Shown here in pieces: positions 35,988 through 46,619 of a stretch of 64,000 nt of DNA. This stretch comes from Diogma glabrata (lineage: Eukaryota; Arthropoda; Insecta; Diptera; Cylindrotomidae), in assembly GCA_963693315.1 (NCBI GenBank), contig OY856188.1, forward strand, positions 223,366,996-223,430,995. Reading direction: 5' to 3'. Within the stretch, counting starts at the first letter, position 1, and the number at the start of each line of letters is the position of its first letter. The position numbers were made by a program, and so were the translations under genes. The notes beneath the pieces were generated by a model. The model was given only the letters and a program-made list of their open reading frames with translations, was not told where the DNA came from and did not search any database.

Positions 35988-37190
35988 CTAGGAATCGTAG
36001 ATGGGAATTTCAGGACTGTCATCTCCAACGACCTCTGAGACGATTGGACGTTGAGGATAACTTCGAGGAGCAGTGGGTATGGATGACCAGAGCTTCTCAC
36101 GTTTTCGGCATAAATCACGTAAATGATCTAACGAAGTGACATTAACATATAACAATTCTTTACGAATTTCGATCTTCAAATTGTTCAGCACTATGCTCAG
36201 AAACATCTCATCACTAAGTGGGGTAGACAATTTGTCACATAGCTTAAGGATATCATTCAATAGCCCGTCAAATGATTCATGCATTCGTTGTTTGCGAGCA
36301 CGGATTTTATCTAGTAGTTCGTCATCAGAGTTTCTGTCGCCGAATTCAATCCTAGCGGCGTTGCATAGCTCTTCCCACTGAAACAGAGGATTGCGGTGGT
36401 GAAAGCGCCAGTACCAGTTGCTTGATTTTTCCACGAACAACAGGTGAGCATGCGCTGTTAGTACGCGAAAGCTACCAGGAAAAGAAAGATTATTCAATAC
36501 TCCAATACGGTATATGAATTCATTTATGTCCAAGCCATCTGGACTGCCGCTAAAAGTAACATGCCAATTCTTTATTGTACTAGCATGTTTTTCATTATGT
36601 GCATTCGTATGTATCGAAAATGGATTAGGTGCGAAGTCATATTCTCGTTCTATCGTAGGTCTAGGGATAGGAGGAGTAACGGGGGAATCAGTATGTAAGA
36701 TCGGTGGTCGCGGTTGATTTTCCCTGAGATCATTAAAGACATCTACTGTTTGTCTCCGTAGTTGAAATCGTTCTCGGTTGGCTTGAAACTGAGTACTTTC
36801 TTCTTGGGTTCTCTTGGAAGTTTTTGGTGAATCGTGGTCTCTAATCTGTGCACCCATTGTTGGTGAGTGTGCAACTGCTGATTTTGAAGCGGAACCCTTT
36901 TTATGGTTGTTTCTGGCTTCTTCTGCTACCGATCTAGTAAAGGGTTTCCTTGTCGCCCCGGTAGAAGTGAACACATCGGTTTCTGTATTAACTCGTATGT
37001 CATCTAAGGATGGTTTGCTCCCACAGAGCGAACAGGTGCGATGGGATTTCACCCATTGCGTTATGCAGCTCAAGTGAAATATATGCTTACATGGTGTCGT
37101 AATAGTGGGAGCTGATTTTAACAGATCACTGCAGATTGAACATTCATCTGCACTACCTGGCACTTCATTTTCAATATTTGAGTTTGACAT
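35988..37190 (-). CDS. gag: Gag with an N-terminal RING-H2 finger
   Basis: I start at the ATG at 37190 (MSNSNIENEV); an upstream in-frame ATG at 37241 would add a hydrophobic 17-residue leader. The RING-H2 finger runs from CSICSD to CSLC: C-x2-C-x13-C-x1-H-x2-H-x2-C-x10-C-x2-C, with all eight ligands present. A basic, serine-rich linker of about 100 residues follows. Next is a Ty3-type capsid region starting near KNWHVTFSGSPDG and including NWYWRFHHRNPLFQWEELC and LRDLCRKREKLW. RING-H2 fingers of this form are usually E3 ubiquitin ligase modules; fusion to Gag implies recruitment of ubiquitin machinery during assembly or turnover, which is inference. A TAG ends this frame before the nucleocapsid. 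Confidence 0.93.
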   Translation of the reverse strand: MSNSNIENEVPGSADECSICSDLLKSAPTITTPCKHIFHLSCITQWVKSHRTCSLCGSKPSLDDIRVNTETDVFTSTGATRKPFTRSVAEEARNNHKKGSASKSAVAHSPTMGAQIRDHDSPKTSKRTQEESTQFQANRERFQLRRQTVDVFNDLRENQPRPPILHTDSPVTPPIPRPTIEREYDFAPNPFSIHTNAHNEKHASTIKNWHVTFSGSPDGLDINEFIYRIGVLNNLSFPGSFRVLTAHAHLLFVEKSSNWYWRFHHRNPLFQWEELCNAARIEFGDRNSDDELLDKIRARKQRMHESFDGLLNDILKLCDKLSTPLSDEMFLSIVLNNLKIEIRKELLYVNVTSLDHLRDLCRKREKLWSSIPTAPRSYPQRPIVSEVVGDDSPEIPIYDS

Positions 37191-37241
37191 TTCGGAAAAT
37201 ATATACGGATAATACAAAAAATAACAAATAAGACTTAACAC

Positions 37242-38731
37242 AAAGATTAATAAGTTAACGCATATGTAGACAAATAATTTAGACTAAAAATAATTTAAAA
37301 CAAAATTGTAGACGAAAATTCTTTGTAATTTAATGATTTTGCTTTAGGGAAATAAGTTAAATATTTAATTATTTAATTTAAGCCGCGATTTTATTCAAAA
37401 CAAAAAAACAAAATTTTTCAATAATTTAGTTTATAATTCTATAAGCGATTTATTATCCAAAACCCTATGTACACCAGTAACGTCGCAACTTATTTAAAGT
37501 TATTAAAGTATAAAAAGAAATTGAATCAAATATGTAAACTTCTTACCCTTTTCCCAAACTGTGTAATTTTTGTTCTTTATATTTTTTTTTCTGGTTCTAG
37601 TTTGGTCTTCTAAGCCAAAAACAAGCTTATTTGTAATCTACAATTGAGAAAAATCTTATATTAATTATAATAATGCAAAAATTTTAATTTTAGTTGGTTC
37701 CAAGGAACTATAAAAAGTTTATATAATACCAAAAATAACTAATATTATAATTACAATTGAGGTTATATTTAGCAATTGAGATAGTGTTGGAGTGTCAGGA
37801 ACGAAATGACCTTAATACAGTGCTGCTAGAGAGTTCTAATGGTTCAGGTTAGTCGAAATGGGATAAGTTCCTTTAAATGGAAAAATTTGAAGTGATTTGA
37901 TAGATTTTCTGTATCTACGTTAATATGAAATGCATCCAGACATGAAACAAATGTCGAATCATCTCTCTAATTGGTCAAGCCAATGGATCATAATCCATTG
38001 CAACTTGTATGTTCTCAACCAGAAGGACCATTCCAGATCTGGATCACCTCTGGAAGTCTGTGGTCCGGAAGGAGACGATAGGGTCTAAAAACAGTGGTGA
38101 AAATGCATCATGAAACAAAGGCTGGTTAATTCATGAGGGCTGTGCTTTTAAAACATCCTGTGATCTGCAGGATCTCTCAACACGACCCGTTGAACCAACC
38201 AGTATTGATCCCCAGCCTCCTCAACACTTCCAAACCCCTAAAAATCATTCTCCTGCAAATGTGGGCCTATGCAACTGAGGAATCAACACGCGACTACAAT
38301 GAATACACAATCCAATTTGTCCTGGGAAGGTTGGTAAACCATCCTTAACCCTGCATTTTCAGTTCGGATTGCCATTCACCGCAACAATGCATCGATCCGT
38401 CAATTCCATGGCTCTAGGGAATTATCATTAAAATTTATTCAAAAAAAAAAAACACAATCAAGAAATTTAATTAAACAAAAGGTAACAAACTGTTAATCAA
38501 AAAATATTAATTTCAAACCAGTTTAGTCTGTGAAAGCTGAATATTTTATTTTGACTTGATCATACAACTTACTGTTAATAACCGGTTATTGTTGCCCATT
38601 GGTTGGCAACAGAAACATTTTTTTTCCATACACTACCACGTTTTTATTTTTTTTAAACGGTTATACATGCGAAAACTTCAACTTTCACTAACTAAACTAT
38701 ATCTATTTTAAATCAATCACTATTTATAAGG
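37242..38731 (-). other. Long 5' leader of the retrotransposon
   Basis: About 1.5 kb between the primer-binding site and gag. It has no coding sequence in the Gag frame. A block at about 37900-38420 is clearly richer in G+C than the rest of the window and holds a 71-codon open frame on the opposite strand (38133-38348) without recognisable domain. This may be structured packaging RNA, or a captured segment. I see no family match. Confidence 0.5.
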
Positions 38732-38749
38732 TCTTTGTTATCGGCGCCA
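38732..38749 (-). other. Probable primer-binding site
   Basis: Two bases inside the 5' LTR the minus strand reads TGGCGCCGATAACAAAGA. TGG is expected opposite a tRNA CCA tail, and TGGCGCC is shared with lysine-type primer sites of other Ty3 elements. The downstream bases do not match any tRNA I can name. Confidence 0.65.
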
Positions 38750-38751
38750 TA

Positions 38752-39983
38752 TGTAATAATCCAGGGTTAACATTTCTTAATTCCGGAGATAGCATTTTAA
38801 TATTGGACATTTTTGGACCCCTGGCTCATTACATAAAATTTTAGTTTTAACAATTAGACATATAAAAAAAAATCTTCACCCCAACTCGACGGTGAACCTG
38901 AACCTTTGTAAAATTTAGATTAAATATTCACGTTTCACGCACTGTTGGCAGAAGTCCATTACCGCTCCCGACACTCCACTCCATATTCACCCCTAAACTA
39001 CCATTAAAACACTTCACTCGTTAATAATTAACATAGTCAACCACAGTGACATATTTACACTATAAATTAATTTTATCAAAAAAAATCAACAAGAAGAAAC
39101 GAATAAAAATAAAGACTTACTTTAGTAACTATTACAATTTGAAAAAAATATACAAAAGTTTTATCTGACTTGGTGATGTTAACGCCTTCTTTTTCCTCCC
39201 ACGCGCCTTAAACGGGAATTTCCAGGATAGTTCTTACAGCTTTGAACACGATGGCGCTTGAAAGGTAAACGGTACCCCAAGGTTTCTATATGTTGCTTTT
39301 CTATATGTAACTGCTTCTATTCTTGATTGGTTTCCTTGATTCGACAATTTGGATAAAGATTGATTCCAATAACCAATCAATACTATTGCACCCAGTGCCA
39401 CAGAATTGTGCCTTTTCCAATTTATTTATATGTACTCTGTGGTAAAACAAACAATCATCTGATGTTTCGACTAACATCTACCACTTAAACAATACAAAAC
39501 TATTTTTTTGAAAACACAAACAAACTTTGGTTTTGTATGATTTTAATCGAAATTTATATTCATTTGATTTATATAAGCTTAACAATTTTTATATTCTCAA
39601 CTTTTCTACTTATTTTAATATTTATTTTAATTAATTATTTTTTAAAAAAAATTCCATCGACATTGCACAACTAGTCGTACTTTTTTGTTATTCTAATTAT
39701 TATTCTATTTCAAAATATGTTTTTAAAACCTCTACATATCAAAAAAAATAATAAATCTACATATCTGATTCACTCTCCTTATCTCCGATTTCCGTTAATT
39801 AATATCATTAATTCTCATTTCTATTGATAACGATCAACAGCTGATTGAAAAAAGTTATGTTAACATTGATGTAGATGAAATGTCGGATATGTACATTAGG
39901 GAAATGGATAATATTTGTGTTTTTGTTTTTTTTCTTTTATTGTTTAGTCTATTAAGATTTAAATCCCGATTCGAAACACAACA
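38752..39983 (-). repeat. 5' LTR of the retrotransposon
   Basis: 1232 bp, TG...CA ends, intact, followed by the AGAT duplication. It would contain the promoter for the minus-strand genomic transcript; no individual promoter element is claimed. Confidence 0.95.
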
Positions 39984-40084
39984 AGATTAACAAAAACATT
40001 GTTTTAAGTTTTGGGGAGTGATAAATATTAAACATAAAATTCTTTATAAAAGTACAAATAAAAGAACACGTACAACTTTCTCAA

Positions 40085-40410
40085 AATTCAAAACATATTC
40101 CAAAAATTATAATAAAATCCAAAATTTAAACTTTTTTAACATTTAAAAAATTTTCTAAAAATTATTAAAAAATCAAAAATTGAAACTACTTTCAAAATTC
40201 CAAAATTAATGCAAGAAATATAACAAAAATTCAAACTTTTCCTAGAACTCTTAAAATATTGCAATAATTATAACAAAATTAAAAATTCAAATTTTTCCCA
40301 AAATGCCAAAAATATTGCAAAAATTATAACAAAATCAAAGATTGAAACTTTTTTCAAAATTCTAAAAATATTCCAAAAATTAATCCAAAATCAAAGATTC
40401 AAATTTATTT
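40085..40410. repeat. AT-rich minisatellite, reverse of 8030-8440
   Basis: Units of about 65-70 bp built on CCAAAAATTATAACAAAATC, AAAAATTCAAA and TTTTTCCCAAAAT. They are the reverse complement of the family at 8030-8440. It is part of the interior of the outer hAT-like element, between the Ty3 and hAT insertions. Confidence 0.8.
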
Positions 40411-40539
40411 TCCAACTGTTCCTGTTATTCAGAAGTCGTGGAATCGAATCTGGAATCACACAAAAATTGCTCAAGAAACATCTAACTAATAATTACAATT
40501 TTTGTTAAAAACGACATTCAATCTGCAACAACTTGATAT

Positions 40540-40884
40540 TTGCCAACTGATCCTAAAAGTTGGGAGGAGTTGAAACTGGAAAGAATCATATCTAATTTCA
40601 AGTTCAATTTGTCAATTTGTTTTTCAAATTTAATGTTTAGTTACATTTCATGTCATCCAAATAATTACTTTTATATTTTTTATATCTTCCTGGACAAAAA
40701 TGTTTCATATGTTTATCAAAAAGCTTGGAAACAAAATATATAAACAGAAAAAGACATAAACAAAACTGTCTATCCAAGAAGGAACAAAAGTTGAAAATTT
40801 GTTATTGTTGCTATTGCTTATTACGGTAGTCATATTATGAAACGTCTACTGTGAGAAAAATATTTTTGTTTGTTTGTATGTATG
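40540..40884. other. Interior of the outer hAT-like element
   Basis: Non-coding AT-rich DNA of the host MITE between the minisatellite and the hAT insertion. It ends with TATGTATG at 40877-40884, the left copy of the hAT target duplication. Confidence 0.6.
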
Positions 40885-40937
40885 CAGAGGCTTAGCTAGG
40901 GGGGGGCGGGGGGGGGGCGGTCCGCCCCGGGTGTCAC

Positions 40938-42015
40938 CCGTTTTGGGGTGACACCCGAACGTAAATAACATAAACAAACCATCACAATGTTTTCAACGAT
41001 AAATCACTTCGAAACCGTTTTGGGGTGACACCCGAACGTAAAAAACATAAACGAACCATCACAATGTTTTCAACGATAAATCACTTCGAAACCGTTTTGG
41101 GGTGACACCCGAACGTAAACAACTTAAACAAACCATCACAATGTTTTCAACGACAAATCACTTCGAAACCGTTTTGGGGTGACACCCGAACGTAAACAAC
41201 TTAAACAAACCATCACAATGTTTTCAACGATAAATCACTTCGAAACCGTTTTGGGGTGACACCCGAACGTAAAAAACTTAAACAAACCATCACAATGTTT
41301 TCAACGATAAATCACTTCGAAACCGTTTTGGGGTGACACCCGAACGTAAACAACTTAAACAAACCATCACAATGTTTTCAATGATAAATCACTTCGAAAC
41401 CGTTTTGGAGTGACACCCGAACGTAAAAAACATAAACAAACCATCACAATGTTTTCAACGACAAATCACTTCGGAACCGTTTTGGGGTGACACCCGAACG
41501 TAAACAACTTAAACAAACCATCACAATGTTTTCAACGATAAATCACTTCGAAACCGTTTTGGGGTGACACCCGAACGTAAACAACTTAAACAAACCATCA
41601 CAATGTTTTCAACGATAAATCACTTCGAAACCGTTTTGGGGTGACACCCGAACGTAAACAACTTAAACAAACCATCACAATGTTTTCAATGATAAACCAC
41701 TTCGAAACCGTTTTGGGGTGAAACCCGAACGTAAAAAACATAAACAAACCATCACAATGTTTTCAACGATAAATCACTTCGGAACCGTTTTGGGGTGACA
41801 CCCGAACGTAAACAACTTAAACAAACCATCACAATGTTTTCAATGATAAATCACTTCGAAACCGTTTTGGGGTGACACCCGAACGTAAAAAACTTAAACA
41901 AACCATCACAATGTTTTCAACGATAAATCACTTCGAAACCGTTTTGGGGTGACACCCGAACGTAAACAACTTAAACAAACCATCACAATGTTTTCAACGA
42001 TAAATCACTTAGAAA
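40938..42015 (+). repeat. 77-bp tandem array, 14 units
   Basis: Fourteen units of 77 bp, each beginning CCGTTTTGGGGTGACACCCG and containing ACCATCACAATGTTTTCAAC. Unit starts fall at 40938, 41015 and so on to 41939; units differ by a few bases. The GGGGTGACACCCG core is an imperfect palindrome that matches the element's own left end and, at 46285-46320, its right end. Further GGGTGGCACCC copies occur at 42356-42393. It probably arose by amplification of transposase-binding subterminal sequence (inference). Confidence 0.95.
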
Positions 42016-43350
42016 CCATTTTAACCAGGTTATCCATATACTTTTAATTTATAAATTGTGATAACTTATAAATGTGTCCTATAAATGTGTTATTGGTTCA
42101 AAAAGAATCTATTCTACTTTTTAAAATTTTTGAGTTATTACGTGAAATAAAATTTTAACAATATTAATCGAATCAACATGTTGAGCATTGAATCCCATCA
42201 CCAAAATTACTCAATAGCTTTGAATATTCCTATAGATACCATATTGACCGTTTTTTACGATATATTATTTAGTATGCAAGCATGATTATTTAATGACCAG
42301 GTCTGAAAACACATATGCTGAATAATGTATAGGAAAAGTGGTTTACGTCGATAATGTGGCACCCTTTGTCGATAGGGTGGCACCCTTGAGTTTCAATGTC
42401 TCTATTCCAAAATTATTTCTAAAATATCCGCTTAACCTTACTACCTAATATATGTTTTACATTTCAAACAAATTAATTGCAAACACCTAAGGAAACTAAC
42501 AAACAATCAAATTACCGTGTTTGTAAATGATCTCAAAATAATTTTTTTTCCTTTATCTTGAAACTCAAAGAATAAATTGAAATAGATCGTTTTTCAATGG
42601 ACACAAAAATAATTACTGTAGAATAAAATGGCAGTTATGCAATTACTGCAGTTTTGCAAATTTTTGTAGGTTGATACATACTCATACATTTTGTTTTCAG
42701 TTTTATATATTTATATATTTGAATTAAATGAAAGTTTATCATTTAAAATTACATTTTGTTGGGTTTTAAATCCCTTGGAAATTTCAAACTCATCAAGTGA
42801 TTCTTTCAAAGATCCTTGGCTACATAAATGTAAAGCCTTCAATTTTTTTTTAAAAGTGGTGTAGCTATTGTTATTAACTATGTAAATGGTTTGCAAAAAT
42901 AAACTTTAAATTTTGTTTATTTTTCTTCTTAGGCAGGTATTCCTTAAATCAGTCTTTAAAACATTTTCCGGTTTTCCCGTTGTAAAATTTTTCACAAAAA
43001 TCACATTTAATTTTGTAAATTATTGAGCATGATTCTAATTGGATATTTAATTTTGGTTTCAATTCTTTATATAAAATATCTTTTAGGATTTCATACTTAT
43101 ATTTTTTTAAATAGTTCCTTATAATATTAGGCTATGATTTGTATATTCCATTTTATCAAATATTATTTAATATAAGTTGTTACAAGGAAATTTAAATAAA
43201 TTAATTTTCTTGGCGGTGTATTTAGCCGTTAACACAGTGTACTTATTATGAACTATGTACCTATTATGTATCCTACAAATATATTTAGAATTAATGCTTT
43301 GCTGTTACCTATACTATAATTAAAAATATTTTTTTAGATTTCGTTTAGCA
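42016..43350. other. Non-coding 5' part of the hAT element
   Basis: AT-rich DNA between the array and the transposase. Two GTGGCACCC motifs flank GTCGATAGG at 42356-42393, resembling the terminal repeats. No gene recognised; a small minus-strand frame at 42711-42896 has no known domain. Confidence 0.5.
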
Positions 43351-43354
43351 AATA

Positions 43355-46223
43355 TCCCAAAAAATAAATATGCCACGAGGAGTTCATACTTTTTAAAGAA
43401 AAAGTTGGTTCCAGCAGAGAAAGACCAAATCTATAAATATGTTACAAAACCCGATGATATCCAAGGTTCATCAAAAGAAACTGATTATCACGTTGATGCA
43501 ACGAATGTTTCAGAGAATATTGGCTCATCTTCGGAAAGTAACAGCAACAATACAGAATTAATAATGATAACCTATGATGACGAATTAGAAAGGAATAATG
43601 AAAATGACATTGATAATGCCGCTAATGCTTCTACTATTGAAGACAGTATTTGCATGGGTGAATCACTTCAGGACTTAAGAGATGTATCACATTGGAATAT
43701 ACTCGTCTCTGGTAATGTTCGCATTGAAATCATAAAAAAAGAAAGTGAACATTTTCAAAATAGAGAAGGGTCGTTTGTTACTGTATCTAGACACGGGTTA
43801 GACATAAAAGGTGATGTTCGCCATCTTTCTAAAGAATGGTTTTATAAAATGATGAATAATGGTGAAAAAATTCTACGGCCATGGATTGTTTATTCTCCTG
43901 TAAATAATAACTTGCGTCCTGTATTGCTTCTGTTGTCGTGTATTTGCTGTCACCAATAATAATAATACAAAATCAACATTTACTACTGGATATCAGGAGC
44001 GGTGGAAACTAAATCCCAAAGTGGCCGAGCATGAAACTTCAAATAAACATCTGGAGAATTTTGAAAAGTGCAAAACTTTGGAAATGAGGTTAAAAATTCA
44101 TAAAACGATACGAGACGCAGCCTTGCAATTAATATATAATAAAAAACAGAAGTGGAAACATCTTTTATCAAGATTATTGGATATAACTTTGTTTTTATCT
44201 AAACGAAACCCAGCATTTCATGGACATGATGAAGGACAAAGTTCTTCAAATAATGGCAATTTCTGAGAACTAACCAAACTATTGTCAAAGTATGATGTAG
44301 TGTTAAAAGAACACATTTTGAATTTGGAGCATGGTAAATCACCAAAAGTATCATATTTGTCACCAGATATACAAAATGAGTTCATAAATGTTTTAGCGAT
44401 CCACGTAAAGTTTAAGCTTGTCAACGAAATTAAATCGGTTAAATATTTTGGAATTATGTTTGATAGCACACCTGACATTTCACATATTGATCAAATGTCA
44501 GAAGTGATTCGTTATGTGAAAATTGATGATAGTAAAGTGGAAATCACGGAAGTATTCCTTTATTCCTTGGATTTTTTCCTTTACGTGGAAAAAAGCTGCT
44601 GATTTAAGCGATGAAATTCTTACACTGAAAAACAAATTGAAGTAATGATAACCTCATCTCGAAGATGGCAGTTTATTATTCATGCAAAGAAAAGGTATTT
44701 ACAAACAATTTCACCGTGATTGGGACAACTACTCAGTACTCAGTAACATTTTCCTGATAACAGAATGAGGTGTAATTAAAATATAAAGTGCTATCCAATA
44801 TAACAGTAGTTGAATAAAGTTAATAACTATTTCCATGAAAACATATTTTTTTGGCCTTATATCATGAATTTTTCATTTAAAAATTTAAGTATTTGAGATT
44901 AATTGAACTATATTTTATTTTCACATAAATATTTCATGTGATTGTCTCAACTGCATCGGCTTATCATTGTACGGTTGTTGAATCAATCTCGTATTTCGAT
45001 TCGCCATATCTGCCCGCACGGTGAGGTTGAGACAACTGCATTTCGATTGGAAATAGGACATGTTTTTTCAGTGTAAAATCTTGAAAATGATGGTATAGAT
45101 GTTATGAATTGTCGCTCCCAAAGGTTATGATAATGCAGCTGTTATGAGTAGTATACATGGAGAAGTGCAAGCTATTATTAAAGCAAAAAATAACAAAGCA
45201 ATTTTTGTGGGCTGCAAAGATCATTCAATTAATTTATACGGCCAACACTCGTCAGTGGAAGCCATTTTTACATGTTTTTCTGCTTCGACTAGCCGCTGGG
45301 AAGTACTTGCTAAACACAACAAAGCAACTGTTAAAATACTCTTAACAGCGTATTAGAGTGCTCATTATACTGCAGTAAAAGTATTGGCCGAAAACTTTGA
45401 TGGGATTGTGGCTGAAATTGAGAAGTTAAGTGATCAACAAGAAAATGTAGACACTAGATGCGCTGCACAGAACCTTATCAATGCAGCATGTGATTTTTCG
45501 TTTCTTTGCTATCTTTTGTTTTGGAATGATATTCTAAGAGAAATAATATCTGTGCTCAGATTGGATTGCAAAGCACGGGCTTGAATATTGATCAATTAGC
45601 TACAAAAATAGAGTCAATTCATAACGAAGTCTCATTGTAGAAGAGGCAATAGATCTTGCTGCGAAAAAATCGGCGGACTATAACATTCCAATGGAAAGCC
45701 GAATTCGTCATAAAAACGCAAAAAACGAACGGGTGGTGAGTTTGCACCTGATGTTGGACTGACACTGAGAGCTCAACTTAAAAAGGACATGTTGGAATGT
45801 CTTGACCGATTCAGTGTTGAACTCCGAACTAGACTGAAGTCAGTTCAAGATTTAGCTTCATTGTTCGAGGTTGTGCAGACAAACACTTAGCTTTTGGCGA
45901 ACAGTGAAGAGTTAAAATTATCGGTATCAAAATTTACTGGTTTTTATGATGCGGTATTGGCAACAGAACTCCTCATAGAGATGCAAAGGGTGAGGAGGCA
46001 TTCAAAAGCGGCCAATGTTACAGTTTCTAGCTGGGTGTACCTAGACTTTTTGAAATTCATCGTAGAATGGGATTTTTTAGAATTTTTTCCGAATCTTACG
46101 GTCGCACTAAAGTTATTTATGACTATTTGCGTATTAGTGGCTTCGTGTGAGAGGAGTTTCAGCAAATTAAAATTAGTTAAAAATTGCTTGCGGGCTTATA
46201 ATAATAATGCTCATTTGTATTAA
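43355..46223 (+). pseudogene. hAT transposase, TTF-finger/DUF4371 type, multiply broken
   Basis: The N-terminal acidic region (43405-43959) leads into PWIVYSPVNN, a cysteine pair region and FTTGYQERWKLNPKVAEHET, typical of a TTF-type zinc finger. The RNase H-like core follows: FGIMFDSTPDISHIDQMSEV has the first catalytic aspartate region, and GYDNAAVMS with CKDHSINLYG the second. FSASTSRWEVL follows. The C-terminus has FPNLTVALKLFMTI and SCERSFSKLKLVKNCLR, the dimerisation motif. Frameshifts or stops lie near 43915, 44265, 44600, 45356, 45583 and 45890. A 451-bp MITE interrupts the core at 44623. No standard start codon is evident in the opening frame. Inactive copy. Confidence 0.88.
44623..45073. 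mobile_element. TA-flanked MITE inside the hAT transposase
   Basis: Inverted ends CACTGAAAAACA and TGTTTTTTCAGTG, flanked by TA on both sides. Removing it with one TA rejoins the transposase reading across DEIL and ENDGIDVM. 451 bp, non-coding, with an inner inverted pair (GTCTCAACTGCA and its complement). A TA target and short ends suit a Tc1/mariner-type MITE. Confidence 0.85.
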
Positions 46224-46619
46224 TTAAAAAAAATTATAAATTACGTTTATCGGCTTTTTATTATTATTGACAGTTTTTATTTTTGGGGTGACACCACAAT
46301 ATCCGCCCCGGGTGCCACCCATGCTAGCTACGCCACTGTATGTATGAAACTGGGAAACGTTTGTATTAAAGTTTCAGGAACATAGCTGAATTGTTTTTGT
46401 TCTAATTATTGTATTAAAACATAATAATTTTCTTTGAACGTTTGACAAAATAGTATTAAGTCGACATTATGCGAACAATATGAAAATAAAGTTTCATATT
46501 TATATTAAGTTTGCGTAGACACTAGTGTGTCTATACGACGCTTCGCCACTGATTTTTAGAAATATGTAAGTTAATAGCTTATCACTAAATAAATAAATAT
46601 ATCAATATATCATATCAAT

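Larger units (their letters stand above)
28555..39983 (-). mobile_element. Ty3/mdg4-superfamily LTR retrotransposon
   Basis: Flanked by a 4-bp duplication AGAT (28551-28554 and 39984-39987). Both LTRs start TGTAATAATCC and end AACACAACA on the plus strand (TG...CA). The coding strand is minus: Gag, nucleocapsid, then Pol with protease, reverse transcriptase, RNase H and integrase in Ty3 order; there is no envelope gene. The LTRs differ by only a few substitutions and small indels over 1.2 kb, so insertion is recent. The polypurine tract expected beside the left LTR is not apparent: the minus-strand sequence there is pyrimidine-rich, which is odd. Lesions are two in-frame stops and a foldback insertion in the left LTR. 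Confidence 0.95.
40885..46338 (+). mobile_element. hAT transposon, autonomous-size but decayed
   Basis: Starts CAGAGGCTTAGCTAGG and ends CTAGCTACGCCACTG (complement CAGTGGCGTAGCTAG). The flanks are perfect 8-bp duplications TATGTATG at 40877-40884 and 46339-46346. Both ends carry GGGGTGACACC and CGCCCCGGGTG-type blocks. The 5' half holds a 77-bp tandem array; the 3' half a TTF-finger hAT transposase on the plus strand with many stops. It sits inside the CAGTGGCGAAGCG element. Confidence 0.95.
28234..46551. mobile_element. hAT-like non-autonomous element split by nested insertions
   Basis: Starts CAGTGGCGAAGCGTGC and ends GCTTCGCCACTG preceded by CGAC; the ends are a 14-bp inverted repeat. 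The flanks are a perfect 8-bp direct repeat ATTTTTAG (28226-28233 and 46552-46559), 18.3 kb apart. Removing the Ty3 element (28555-39983) and the hAT element (40885-46338) leaves about 1.4 kb with no coding capacity and an internal AT-rich minisatellite. The insertion lies about 57 bp downstream of the LINE stop codon. The family assignment rests on the CAGTGGCG-type ends and the 8-bp duplication. Confidence 0.88.

Noticed and set aside
35609..37077. Plus-strand open frames opposite gag and pol (for example 36136-36381 and 36814-37077)
   Set aside because: They are antisense shadows of the clearly coding minus strand.
40938..42015. CRISPR-like regular spacing
   Set aside because: The 77-bp units are contiguous tandem repeats without unique spacers, inside a eukaryotic hAT element.
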